Shown: positions 42,918 through 50,811 of the stretch, piece after piece | Position numbering within the stretch: the stretch's first letter is position 1 | How the letters are laid out: each line of letters starts with the position of its first letter | Assembly (NCBI GenBank): GCA_905233255.1 | Contig: CAJOCN010000002.1 | Span: forward strand, 30,785-94,784 | Direction: 5' to 3' | Source: Paludibacteraceae bacterium | Lineage (GTDB): Bacteria > Bacteroidota > Bacteroidia > Bacteroidales > Paludibacteraceae | Length of the DNA: 64,000 nucleotides | Made by a program: the position numbers and the translations under genes | Notes under the pieces: model-generated | Told to the model about the DNA's origin: nothing | Databases searched by the model: none | Seen by the model: the letters and a program-made list of their open reading frames with translations, nothing else

Positions 42918-44189
42918 AGACGATCTCTTGTTTCTGAAAAAAGATTGCATCAGCGCGCGGCACTCGTCTTCGAGTACTCCTGCCGTGACGGTAGCTTTGG
43001 GATGGAACGTTCGCGGGGCGTATAGGGTATAGCCGCGTTTGGGGTCGGGTGCACCATAGACAATACGGCTTATCTGCGCCCATCCGATGGCTCCTGCGCA
43101 CATGGGGCAGGGTTCGACCGTCACGTAGAGCGTGGCGTCCGGCAGGTACTTGCCGCCGAGGGTCTCTGCTGCGGCTGTGATGGCTTGTATCTCCGCATGG
43201 GCGGTGACATCCGAGAGCGTCTCGGTGAGGTTATGCCCGCGACCGATGATCTGTCCCTGCGAGACGATGACGCAACCGATGGGGATCTCGTCCGCCTCGA
43301 GCGCTTTCTGCGCCTCGGCGAGGGCAAGAGACATGAAGCGCTCATCCGCAGACCGCTGCGCTGTAGGATCGCTGCCAGGTCTGACCAAGACCGCTTGCGC
43401 TGTAAGACCGGCTTCGCCTGTATGATTTTTGGGACGACAGAACTTCTTCAGTTCCTCGGGATGGGACTCAAAATGATTGCCGATGACGACGATGTCTGCG
43501 CCGGCTTCGTACGCGGCGTTCATAGCCTCCGGCGTACGGATGCCTCCTCCGACGATGAGGGTGACGGAGGTGTGTGCACGCACGGCACGGATGATCTCCG
43601 GCGAGACAGGATGAACGGCTCCCGAACCTGCCTCTAAATAGACGGCTTTCTTACCCATCAGTTCGGCCGCGATAGCGGTGTCGATGATTGTGTCGAGTTC
43701 TGTTTGCGGGATCGGTCGGGTGCCCGTGACGCGCATGGTGGAGGTCTCTACACCGCCGTCTATGAGGATATAACCTGTTGGAACGAAATCCAAATGCGAA
43801 TCGTGAATAGCCCGAGCAGACTTAACTTGCTGGGATACAAGGTATTCGGGGTTCCTGCCGGAGAGCAGAGAGAGGTACAAAATGCCGTCTGCCTCCGGGG
43901 TGAATTGTGACGAATTTCCGGGAAAAAGGATGACGGGTGGTAGTCCGTCAGGACCGCTTGCGCTGTAGGACCGCTTCGCTGTAAGACTTAGTTTGTCGCG
44001 CAAAGCACGGATGAAGGCGGTGGGATCGCCGCCGGTGGAGCCGCCCACGAAGATATAGTCGGGACAGCACTCCGGGGAAATGGGGAGTGCGGCGAGGTCG
44101 GCTTTCTCGGGATCGAGAAGAAGGGCGAGCGCTCGCTTTTTCGACATGTCGATATGCCGATATGACGATATGTCGATGTCTTTTATCAT
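42915..44189 (-). CDS. GGGP-synthase-like / TadA tRNA adenosine deaminase fusion
   Basis: 424 residues from ATG 44189 (ATGA overlap with gldD); ATG 44147 is an alternative. N-terminal half: a PcrB/GGGP synthase-type TIM barrel, RALALLLDPEKADL, DYIFVGGSTGGDPTAFIRAL, PPVILFPGNSSQFTPEADGI, GYILIDGGVETSTM, VYLEAGSGAVHPVSPEIIRA and IVGGGIRTPEAMNAAYEAGA, forming polyprenylglyceryl phosphates. C-terminal half from about residue 282: TadA, RFMSLALAEAQKALEADEIP, AHAEIQAI and PCPMCAGAI (zinc ligands), which makes inosine 34 in tRNA-Arg(ACG). Both halves look complete; the joining 25 residues are repeat-encoded (43348-43425). Residues 66-81 hold another copy of that repeat. Confidence 0.88.
   Translation of the reverse strand: MIKDIDISSYRHIDMSKKRALALLLDPEKADLAALPISPECCPDYIFVGGSTGGDPTAFIRALRDKLSLTAKRSYSASGPDGLPPVILFPGNSSQFTPEADGILYLSLLSGRNPEYLVSQQVKSARAIHDSHLDFVPTGYILIDGGVETSTMRVTGTRPIPQTELDTIIDTAIAAELMGKKAVYLEAGSGAVHPVSPEIIRAVRAHTSVTLIVGGGIRTPEAMNAAYEAGADIVVIGNHFESHPEELKKFCRPKNHTGEAGLTAQAVLVRPGSDPTAQRSADERFMSLALAEAQKALEADEIPIGCVIVSQGQIIGRGHNLTETLSDVTAHAEIQAITAAAETLGGKYLPDATLYVTVEPCPMCAGAIGWAQISRIVYGAPDPKRGYTLYAPRTFHPKATVTAGVLEDECRALMQSFFRNKRSS
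43348..43425 (-). repeat. GACCGCTTGCGCTGTAA cluster forming the fusion linker
   Basis: Plus-strand units AGACCGCTGCGCTGTAG, GATCGCTGCCAGGTCT, AGACCGCTTGCGCTGTAA, GACCGGCTTCGCCTGT. Translated as TGEAGLTAQAVLVRPGSD then PTAQRS, with no stop. Confidence 0.82.
43945..43990 (-). repeat. Second GACCGCTTGCGCTGTAG cluster, in the synthase half
   Basis: AGGACCGCTTGCGCTGTAG, GACCGCTTCGCTGTAA, GAC. Encodes SLTAKRSYSASGPDG. Confidence 0.82.
44141..44180 (-). repeat. 8-nt array (TGTCGATA) at the fusion gene start
   Basis: Units TGTCGATA, TGCCGATA, TGACGATA, TGTCGATG. Encodes KDIDISSYRHIDMS, the first residues after ATG 44189. Confidence 0.85.
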
Positions 44190-44821
44190 TTCCATTGGAA
44201 AGTCTCTACCATTTTGATGACATCGGTGCGGAGGTATTGATATACCGGCGCGAGGGAGTCTGCGTTCGGCGGACAGTTGCAATAGACCGAAGCACGGAAG
44301 AAATGATGCGTGGAATCGGTCACAAAGAACTGACACGAAGAGGCGGTGTTTCCCTCCAGATCGAAGAGCACGCCATAAACCCTTGCCTCGGGGTGAGCAT
44401 ATTCGCGCTCGGGGATCGCATTGGCGAAAGAGGCGTTGCGATAGACAAAATCCAGCGCGTCGTCGGTCAACTCACGGAGGTTATGATCCACCGTCTTGTA
44501 GGAACAATGGATAGTCGCATCCAGAGCAGGGTAGTATATGTTGATCCAGTAAGGCTCGTCGTTGCGTGGCTGTACTACGGCGTTTCGTGAGAGGGCGAAG
44601 GTGTAAGGATAAGCCCCCCTGCCCCCTGGAGGGGGAGTTGATTGTTGATTGGTGATTGTTGATTGGTGAAAGTCTATATAGGCGGTGTCAGGAACAGAGA
44701 TCCGGTAGTAGCCGTAAGGCTTGGGGGCGGTAGCCTTGTTGCATGCCGTGCACGCCAACAAGGCTAAATTAAAAATTAAAAATTCAAAATTAAGAATTAT
44801 ATTTTTTTGCCAAAAGCCCAT
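44186..44821 (-). CDS. gldD: Gliding motility / type IX secretion lipoprotein GldD
   Basis: 211 residues. GldD hallmarks: KPYGYYRISVPDTAYIDF, YPYTFALSRNAVVQ, YWINIYYPALDATIHCSYKT and LTDDALDFVYRNASFANAIP. GldD is needed for gliding and type IX secretion in Flavobacteria. The lipobox LLACTAC follows a hydrophobic core (IILNFEFLIFNLA) encoded by an AAATTAA 7-nt array, so the signal peptide is largely repeat-derived. Residues about 50-70 (STITNQQSTPPPGGRG) are a GGTGATT array abutting a CGP-like palindrome. Own promoter at 44841-44870. Confidence 0.88.
   Translation of the reverse strand: MGFWQKNIILNFEFLIFNLALLACTACNKATAPKPYGYYRISVPDTAYIDFHQSTITNQQSTPPPGGRGAYPYTFALSRNAVVQPRNDEPYWINIYYPALDATIHCSYKTVDHNLRELTDDALDFVYRNASFANAIPEREYAHPEARVYGVLFDLEGNTASSCQFFVTDSTHHFFRASVYCNCPPNADSLAPVYQYLRTDVIKMVETFQWK
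44612..44637 (-). repeat. CGP-like palindrome inside gldD
   Basis: AGCCCCCCTGCCCCCTGGAG then GGGGAG. Encodes STPPPGGRGAYP; it abuts the 7-nt array at 44637. Confidence 0.65.
44637..44671 (-). repeat. 7-nt array (GTTGATT) inside gldD
   Basis: GTTGATT, GTTGATT, GGTGATT, GTTGATT, GGTGAAA: five exact-period units. Encodes HQSTITNQQST. Confidence 0.92.
44766..44800 (-). repeat. 7-nt array (AAATTAA) encoding the GldD signal core
   Basis: AAATTAA, AAATTAA, AAATTCA, AAATTAA, GAATTAT. Encodes ILNFEFLIFNL. Confidence 0.92.
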
Positions 44822-44840
44822 ATTAATCCAAATTACGGTG

Positions 44841-44870
44841 CAAAGGTACGAAGATTAATTCAAAATTCAA
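44841..44870 (-). promoter_or_regulatory. Promoter of the gldD run
   Basis: Minus strand TACCTTTG (44848-44841) with TTG at 44870-44868, spacing 19. The TTG box is supplied by the ATTCAAA array. Confidence 0.68.
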
Positions 44871-44892
44871 AATTCAAAATTCAAAATTAACA
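44858..44892. repeat. 7-nt array (ATTCAAA) between divergent gldD and manC
   Basis: ATTCAAA four times, then ATTAACA. It overlaps the gldD promoter. Confidence 0.93.
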
Positions 44893-44929
44893 GAAAATGC
44901 ACTTTTTTTATAAAAAAGAACGCGCGCGC

Positions 44930-44960
44930 TTGCATATATAAAAAAAAAGTTGTACCTTTG
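44930..44960 (+). promoter_or_regulatory. Promoter of the mannose/glycogen operon
   Basis: TTGCATATATA, A-tract with GTTG, TACCTTTG (44953-44960); spacing 20; leader about 43 nt. Confidence 0.84.
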
Positions 44961-45007
44961 TGCGCTAAAAAGAAAGTGACAACCATAAAAACACACTTAT
45001 ATCATTT

Positions 45008-46165
45008 ATGACACGGAAACAGAATAATTATTGCGTGATCATGGCGGGCGGCGTAGGAAGCCGTTTCTGGCCTTATAGCCGCGAAGAGAAACCGAAGCAG
45101 TTCTTGGATTTCTTCGGTACGGGCAGGAGCTTGCTGCAGATGACGGTGAACCGGTTCCGGCCGATCGTACCGATTGAGAATATGTTTATCGTGACGAATA
45201 TCATGTATAAACAGATGATCATGGAGCAGATTCCGGATTTGAAGGAAGGGCAGATTCTGTGCGAGCCGGCGCGGAGGAACACGGCTCCGTGTATCGCGTA
45301 TGCCACGGCGCATATCCGCGCATTGTGTCTGCGCAAAGCCGGACTGACCGCTGCTAATCAGGATTGGACGCGGCCGGAGATGCAGGCGAATATAGTCGTG
45401 GCGGCGAGCGATCACCTGATTTTGGAGGAAGAGAAGTTCCGCGAGGCCATCGTGAAGGCGTTTGAGTTCGTGAGCAAGAACAAGGCTATCTGTACATTAG
45501 GAATGCAGCCGACGCGGCCGGAGACGGGATATGGGTATATCCAATTTGTCGCGGACAAATTGAATGAAGTCGAAAGTCTAAAGACCGCTTCGCTCAAAGT
45601 CGAAAGAAGCGAAGGGATTTATCCGGTGAAGACGTTTACGGAGAAACCGAATTTAGAGATGGCGAAAGTGTTCCTGCAGAGCGGTGATTTCCTGTGGAAC
45701 AGCGGTATCTTCATCTGGAATCTGCAGACCATCAGTGAGGCGTTCCGATACTTGCTGCCGGAGGTGGCTGACCGTTTCCGCGAGGGCGAGTTACTGATGG
45801 GGACGGAGAAAGAGGAGGATTTCATCGAGCAGATGTTTCCCAAATGTCCGAGTATCAGCATTGACTACGGCATCATGGAGAAGGCGGAGAACGTATATGT
45901 CATGCCGTCGAGTTTCGGCTGGAGCGATCTCGGTACGTGGGGCAGCCTGTATGAACTGAGTGAGAAAGACGAACAGCAGAACGTGAGTCTGCATAGTGAG
46001 GCGCATTTCTACGAGGCGAGCGGCAATATAGTGGTGCTGGAGAAAGGCAAGAAAGCAATCGTGCAGGGTGTGAACGACCTGATCATCGCTGAAGAGGGCG
46101 GACGGTTGCTCGTCTGCAAGAAGGCGGAGGAACAACGGATCAAGCAGTTCGTGAGCGAGCTGTAG
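45008..46165 (+). CDS. manC: Mannose-1-phosphate guanylyltransferase
   Basis: 385 residues. Nucleotidyltransferase signature CVIMAGGVGSRFWPYSREEK then PKQFLDFFG, plus FTEKPNLEMAKVFL and SIDYGIMEKAENVYVMPSSF followed by GWSDLGTW. Makes GDP-mannose for surface glycans. No C-terminal isomerase domain, so monofunctional. Residues about 187-200 (SLKTASLKVERSEG) are encoded by mixed TCGAAAG words and a GACCGCTTCGCT unit (45567-45608). First gene of the run to trxA. Confidence 0.92.
   Translation: MTRKQNNYCVIMAGGVGSRFWPYSREEKPKQFLDFFGTGRSLLQMTVNRFRPIVPIENMFIVTNIMYKQMIMEQIPDLKEGQILCEPARRNTAPCIAYATAHIRALCLRKAGLTAANQDWTRPEMQANIVVAASDHLILEEEKFREAIVKAFEFVSKNKAICTLGMQPTRPETGYGYIQFVADKLNEVESLKTASLKVERSEGIYPVKTFTEKPNLEMAKVFLQSGDFLWNSGIFIWNLQTISEAFRYLLPEVADRFREGELLMGTEKEEDFIEQMFPKCPSISIDYGIMEKAENVYVMPSSFGWSDLGTWGSLYELSEKDEQQNVSLHSEAHFYEASGNIVVLEKGKKAIVQGVNDLIIAEEGGRLLVCKKAEEQRIKQFVSEL
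45567..45608 (+). repeat. Mixed TCGAAAG / GACCGCTTCGCT repeat inside manC
   Basis: AGTCGAAAGTCTAAAGACCG then CTTCGCTCAAAGTCGAAAGA. It links the 7-nt and 17-nt families in one insert. Confidence 0.72.
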
Positions 46166-46199
46166 AAATTAAAAATTACGAATTAAAAATTATTACTTA
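46165..46199 (+). repeat. 7-nt array (AAAATTA) between manC and the debranching gene
   Basis: GAAATTA, AAAATTA, CGAATTA, AAAATTA, TTACTTA. It begins at the manC stop. Confidence 0.92.
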
Positions 46200-46216
46200 A
46201 TACTAAATCACAAATC

Positions 46217-48220
46217 ATGAGTTATCTTAATTTTGACAAGAAAGTGCTTGTTAATCTGGAGCGGTCGCTGCAGAAAGAGATGATTCGGACGAACCGTGCA
46301 GGTGTGTACAACTCAACGACCCTCGTTGATTGTAACACGCGTAAGTACCACGGCCAGTTGGTGATGCCTATTCCCGAGATCGGAGATGACAACTTTGTGC
46401 TGTTGAGTTCTCTGGATGAGACGGTTATCCAACACGGCGCGGAGTTCAACTTAGGTCTGCACGAGTACGGCGACAATCATTTCAGTCCGAACGGACACAA
46501 GTACATTCGCGAGTTTGACTGCGAGTTAATCTCCAAGACCATTTACCGCGTAGGTGCCATGGTGCTGGAGAAAGAGCGTCTGTTGGTTAGTTTCGAGCCG
46601 CGTGTGCTCATCCGGTACACGCTGTTAGAGAGCGGCAGTCCGACGCTGCTGCGGTTCCGTCCGTTCCTTGCGTTCCGCAGCGTGAACGAGTTGACGCACG
46701 AGAACCCGTTGGCTAATCCGAACATGGACGAGTGCGAGAATGGTCGTTACAACCGTATGTACCCGGGTTTCCCGAATCTGTACATGCAGTTCAGCAAGGC
46801 AGTTGAGTACCATCATGACCCGCAGTGGTACAAAGATATCGAGTACCGCAAGGAGAAAGAGCGCGGGTATGCGTTCAAGGAGGATCTGCTGGTACCGGGT
46901 TACTTCGAACTGCCGATGAAGAAAGGCGAGAGCATCATCTTCGCTGCCGGTGTGACGGAGTGCAAGACCGGCTCGCTGAAAGCAACGTGGAAGAAAGAAC
47001 TGGAGCGCCGCAACAAACGCCTCGATATGTTCTCAACGCTGAAGAACAGCGCAAGCCAGTTCTACAAGCGTGAGGGCGACAAGTGCTATCTGTTAGCCGG
47101 CTTCCCGTGGTTCCACGCCGATGCGCGTAACACGTTCTTCGCAACCCCGAGCTGTACGCTGGATATCGACCGTCCCGAGTACTGGGATGCGATCATCAAC
47201 AAGACGGCTATCGAGGAGATCCTGAAGTTCATGAACGGCCGCGGCAACGAGATCAAGATGACGGGTATGGACGAGCCGGACGCATTGCTGTGGTTCGTGC
47301 GTGCGATCCAGAAATACGGTCATAAATACACGATCCGCGAGGCGGCAGACGAGTACGGACAGCTCTGCCTGGATATCGTTACGTGGTATAGAAAACAGAA
47401 TCACCCGCGTGCCAAACTGCATCAGAACGGTCTGCTCTGGGTGGACGGAACGCAGCGTCCTGCTACCTGGATGAACGCGACGGAGAACGGCTGGCCGATC
47501 ACTCCGAGAACGGGTTATGTAGTAGAGATCAACGCGCTGTGGTACAACGCGATGCGGTTCACCGCCGAGTTGCTGCGCGAGATGGGCAAAGAGACGAGCG
47601 CTGACCTGATGGAGTATCAGGCAGAGATCACGAAGGACGCCTTTGTGAAGACTTTCTGGAACGGCGTTTATCTGAACGACTACGTGCTGGACGGTTATGA
47701 GAACCGCGAGGTGCGCCCGAACCAGATATGGGCAGCCGGTCTGCCGTACAGCCCGCTGGACAAGAAACAGCAGAAAGCGGTCGTAGATATCTGTACGAAA
47801 GAGTTGCTGACTCCGAAGGGTCTGCGTACGCTGAGTCCGAAGAGCGGCGACTACCGTCCTGTTTATCGCGGCGGACAGCAGGAACGCGACCGTAATTTCC
47901 ATAACGGACCGGTTTGGCCGTTCACCATCGCCGCTTATGCGCGTGCTTATATGAACGTGTACAAGTACAGCGGTATCAGTTTCATGGAGCGACTGCTGGT
48001 CGGCTTCGAGGCTGAGATGGACCAACTGACGATCGGTACGCTGAACGAGATGTACGACGGCAACCCGCCGTACAAAGGCCATGGCGGCATGAGTTATGCG
48101 CCGAGTGTGGCTGCCGTGATCAGCGTGATGGATACGTTGAAGAATTACCGCAAGGCGGAAGAAGAGGCGAAGGGCGAAAGGTTAGAGGCTAATGTAAATG
48201 GAAAGGAGGCAAGCAAATGA
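46217..48220 (+). CDS. Glycogen debranching enzyme (amylo-alpha-1,6-glucosidase type)
   Basis: 667 residues. N-terminal beta-sandwich (GVYNSTTLVDCNTRKYHGQL) and C-terminal GH133-like barrel: TGMDEPDALLWFVRAIQKYG, NGWPITPRTGYVVEINALWY, VRPNQIWAAGLPYSPLDKKQ, GHGGMSYAPSVAAVISVMDT. Hydrolyses alpha-1,6 branches of glycogen. The last residues (EEAKGERLEANVNGKEASK) come from a CGAAAGG 7-nt array that extends over the stop into the next gene start (ATGA overlap with the GT4 gene). Confidence 0.93.
   Translation: MSYLNFDKKVLVNLERSLQKEMIRTNRAGVYNSTTLVDCNTRKYHGQLVMPIPEIGDDNFVLLSSLDETVIQHGAEFNLGLHEYGDNHFSPNGHKYIREFDCELISKTIYRVGAMVLEKERLLVSFEPRVLIRYTLLESGSPTLLRFRPFLAFRSVNELTHENPLANPNMDECENGRYNRMYPGFPNLYMQFSKAVEYHHDPQWYKDIEYRKEKERGYAFKEDLLVPGYFELPMKKGESIIFAAGVTECKTGSLKATWKKELERRNKRLDMFSTLKNSASQFYKREGDKCYLLAGFPWFHADARNTFFATPSCTLDIDRPEYWDAIINKTAIEEILKFMNGRGNEIKMTGMDEPDALLWFVRAIQKYGHKYTIREAADEYGQLCLDIVTWYRKQNHPRAKLHQNGLLWVDGTQRPATWMNATENGWPITPRTGYVVEINALWYNAMRFTAELLREMGKETSADLMEYQAEITKDAFVKTFWNGVYLNDYVLDGYENREVRPNQIWAAGLPYSPLDKKQQKAVVDICTKELLTPKGLRTLSPKSGDYRPVYRGGQQERDRNFHNGPVWPFTIAAYARAYMNVYKYSGISFMERLLVGFEAEMDQLTIGTLNEMYDGNPPYKGHGGMSYAPSVAAVISVMDTLKNYRKAEEEAKGERLEANVNGKEASK
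48168..48204 (+). repeat. 7-nt array (CGAAAGG) at the debranching gene end
   Basis: CGAAGGG, CGAAAGG, TTAGAGG, CTAATGT, AAATGGA. Encodes KGERLEANVNG. Confidence 0.75.
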
Positions 48221-49479
48221 AAGCGTTAATGTTTGGATGGGAGTTTCCTCCTCATATCTTAGGAGGTCTCGGCACCGCCAGTTACGGTCTGACCCGCGGC
48301 ATGGCGCAACAACCGGATATGGAGATCACCTTCGTCATCCCCAAACCGTGGGGCGACGAGGACCAGAGTTTCCTGCGTATCATCGGCGCCAACAGCGTGC
48401 CTATTGTATGGAGAGATGTGAACTACGACTACGTGAAACAGCGTATGGAGGGTAAGATGAGCCCCGAGGAGTACTATCATCTGCGCGACGGCATCAAGTA
48501 TGACTACCGCCGCATCGGTACGGATGATTTAGGCTGTGTCGGTTTCTCCGGCCGCTATCCTGACAACCTGATTGAGGAGATCGGTAACTACGAGGCGGTG
48601 GCTTCGGTGCTGGCGCACAGTCTGGACTTCGATATCATCCACAGCCACGACTGGCTGACTTATCCGGCGGGCGTGTTCGCCAAACAGATCAGCGGCAAAC
48701 CGCTCGTGATCCACGTACACGCCACCGATTTCGACCGCAGCCGCGGTAATGTGAACCCGACCGTATATGCCATCGAGAAACGCGGCATGGACGAAGCGGA
48801 TCATATCATATGCGTAAGTAACCTGACGCGGCGTACTGTGATCGAGAAATACGGCATCGATCCGCGCAAGGTGAGCACGGTGCACAACGCCGTTGAGCCG
48901 CTGGCTCATCCGGAGGAGTTCACCAAGCCGGAAAGGAAGGACAAACTCGTTACTTTCCTCGGCCGTATCACGATGCAGAAAGGTCCTGAGTATTTCGTGG
49001 AGGCTGCAGCGCGCGTACTGAGCAAGACTGACGGCGTGCGGTTCGTGATGGCCGGTAGCGGCGACAAGATGGCCGAGATGATCGACCTGGTAGCCAAACG
49101 CGGTATTGCGGACAAGTTCCACTTCCCGGGTTTCATGCGCGGCAAGCAGGTACAGGAGATGTTAGCAATGAGCGACGTCTATATCATGCCGAGTGTGAGC
49201 GAGCCGTTCGGTATCTCTCCGCTGGAGGCAATGCAGGTCGGCTGCCCGTCTATCATCAGTCACCAGTCAGGATGCGCAGAGATCCTGCAGCACGCCATCA
49301 AGACCGACTATTGGGACATCGACGCCATGGCGGACGCTATCTATGCGATCGTCAAGTATCCGGCGATGTACAAGAGCCTGCATGAATTAGGAATGGCTGA
49401 GGTCAATAATATCAAATGGTCCGACGCGGGACTCAAAGTACGTAGGATTTACGACGGGGTCATAAATCATACGTTGTAA
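48217..49479 (+). CDS. GT4-type glycosyltransferase of the glycogen cluster
   Basis: 420 residues, GT-B fold: KALMFGWEFPPHILGGLGTA, FDIIHSHDWLTYPAGVFAKQ, VSNLTRRTVIEKYGIDPRKV, FLGRITMQKGPEYFVEAA and SVSEPFGISPLEAMQVGCPS. Set between debranching enzyme and GH57 enzyme, as is usual in Bacteroidota, where it is annotated as glycogen synthase or a GT4 enzyme. Sugar donor inferred from context. Confidence 0.88.
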   Translation: MKALMFGWEFPPHILGGLGTASYGLTRGMAQQPDMEITFVIPKPWGDEDQSFLRIIGANSVPIVWRDVNYDYVKQRMEGKMSPEEYYHLRDGIKYDYRRIGTDDLGCVGFSGRYPDNLIEEIGNYEAVASVLAHSLDFDIIHSHDWLTYPAGVFAKQISGKPLVIHVHATDFDRSRGNVNPTVYAIEKRGMDEADHIICVSNLTRRTVIEKYGIDPRKVSTVHNAVEPLAHPEEFTKPERKDKLVTFLGRITMQKGPEYFVEAAARVLSKTDGVRFVMAGSGDKMAEMIDLVAKRGIADKFHFPGFMRGKQVQEMLAMSDVYIMPSVSEPFGISPLEAMQVGCPSIISHQSGCAEILQHAIKTDYWDIDAMADAIYAIVKYPAMYKSLHELGMAEVNNIKWSDAGLKVRRIYDGVINHTL

Positions 49480-49509
49480 AGTTTAATGTTGAAAGTTTAA
49501 AGTTTAAAG
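49475..49509 (+). repeat. 7-nt array (TTTAAAG) between the GT4 and GH57 genes
   Basis: TGTAAAG, TTTAATG, TTGAAAG, TTTAAAG, TTTAAAG. It begins at the GT4 stop and ends 2 nt before the GH57 start. Confidence 0.92.
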
Positions 49510-49511
49510 AT

Positions 49512-50780
49512 ATGAAAAATATATGTTTTTGCTTCCAGATGCACGCACCATATCGTCTGAAGCGCTATCGTTTCTTTGAGATCGGTCATGATCATTACTA
49601 CTACGATGATATGGCTACGGAAGAACATGTAAACTGGTTGGTTCAGACCTCTTACATGCCGTTGTGCCAGACCATTAAAGAGATGATCAACCTCAGTAAG
49701 GGTAAGTTCCACTGCGGTCTGAGCGTCAGCGGAACGATGATCGAGATGTTCGAACAGTTCAGCCCGGAGATGATTGATATCCTGAAAGAACTGGCGGCTA
49801 CCAAGGCTGTTGAGTTCCTGGCAACTCCGTACAGCTATTCCCTGGCTTCCGAGTACAACGAGGAGGAGTTCAAGAGACAGCTGAAGATTCAAGGCGAACT
49901 GTTAGAGTCGATCCTCGGCGTGAAGGCGCAGAGCGTATGGAACACCGAATTGCTGTACACGGACGAGACGGCTTATAACCTGAATAAGATGGGTTATAAG
50001 ACCATCCTGACTGAGGGCGCCAAGCATATCCTGAGTTGGAAGACCCCGAACAAGGTGTATCAGTCGGCGGGCGCTCCGAAGATGAAAGTGCTGCTCCGCA
50101 ACACCGGTCTGAGCGATGAGCTGAGTTTCCATTTCTCGGATCCGGGATGGGGTAATTTCCCGATTGACGCAGAGAAATATGCGAACCAGTTGCAGGCACT
50201 GCCGGAGGGCGAAGATATCATCAATATATGGGTTGGCGCGGAGACATTCGGTATCCGTCAGAACGCCGGCAGCGGTATCTTTGATTTCCTGAAAGCACTG
50301 CCATACTACGCACTGGAGCGTGAGATGGGCTTCATGACGCCGAGCGAGGCAGCCAAGAAACTGGCGGCGGAGGACGTGCTGTCGAGTCCGTATCCGCTGA
50401 CCTGGAGCGGCGAGGCGAAAGACCTGAGCGTCTATACGGGTAATGACCTGCAGCAGGAAGCGCTGAACAAGCTGTATGCCGTGACGGAGCGCGTACACCT
50501 GTGCCAGGACAAGAACCTGAAGACTAACTGGCTGCGTCTGCAAGACGTGAACTACCTGCATTATATGAATCATATCGATCAGGGCGAGACCCAGTTCGAG
50601 TCCGCTTACGATGCGTTCATCAACTACATGAACGTGCTGTCAGACTTCCTGCAGACGGTAGAGGAGCAATACCCGACGACGATCGAGAACGAGGAGTTGA
50701 ACGAGTTGCTGAAGACCATCCGTAACCAGGAAGAGGAGATTCAGGAACTGCAGGCCAAACTGAAGAAAGCCAAGAAATAA
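49512..50780 (+). CDS. GH57 family alpha-amylase/glucan-acting enzyme
   Basis: 422 residues: ICFCFQMHAPYRLKRYRFFE (QMHxP opening), GLSVSGTMIEMFEQFSP, VEFLATPYSYSLAS, VWNTELLYTDE with the candidate nucleophile Glu, and FSDPGWGNFP. A C-terminal coiled coil (LNELLKTIRNQEEEIQELQA) follows. Acts on alpha-glucans, here presumably cytosolic glycogen. No signal peptide. Confidence 0.9.
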   Translation: MKNICFCFQMHAPYRLKRYRFFEIGHDHYYYDDMATEEHVNWLVQTSYMPLCQTIKEMINLSKGKFHCGLSVSGTMIEMFEQFSPEMIDILKELAATKAVEFLATPYSYSLASEYNEEEFKRQLKIQGELLESILGVKAQSVWNTELLYTDETAYNLNKMGYKTILTEGAKHILSWKTPNKVYQSAGAPKMKVLLRNTGLSDELSFHFSDPGWGNFPIDAEKYANQLQALPEGEDIINIWVGAETFGIRQNAGSGIFDFLKALPYYALEREMGFMTPSEAAKKLAAEDVLSSPYPLTWSGEAKDLSVYTGNDLQQEALNKLYAVTERVHLCQDKNLKTNWLRLQDVNYLHYMNHIDQGETQFESAYDAFINYMNVLSDFLQTVEEQYPTTIENEELNELLKTIRNQEEEIQELQAKLKKAKK

Positions 50781-50810
50781 CCCCACCTGACCTCCCCGCA
50801 AGGGAGGAGT
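50780..50810 (+). repeat. CGP palindrome filling the GH57/porin gap
   Basis: ACCCCACCTGACCTCCCCGC then AAGGGAGGAG. The whole 31-nt intergenic space is this element; its AAGGGAGGAG arm sits 2 nt before the porin ATG, where a ribosome-binding site would be. Confidence 0.85.
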
Positions 50811-50811
50811 T

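Noticed and set aside
47093-48082. 329-codon minus-strand ORF
   Set aside because: Shadow of the debranching enzyme gene, caused by its strongly biased codon use.
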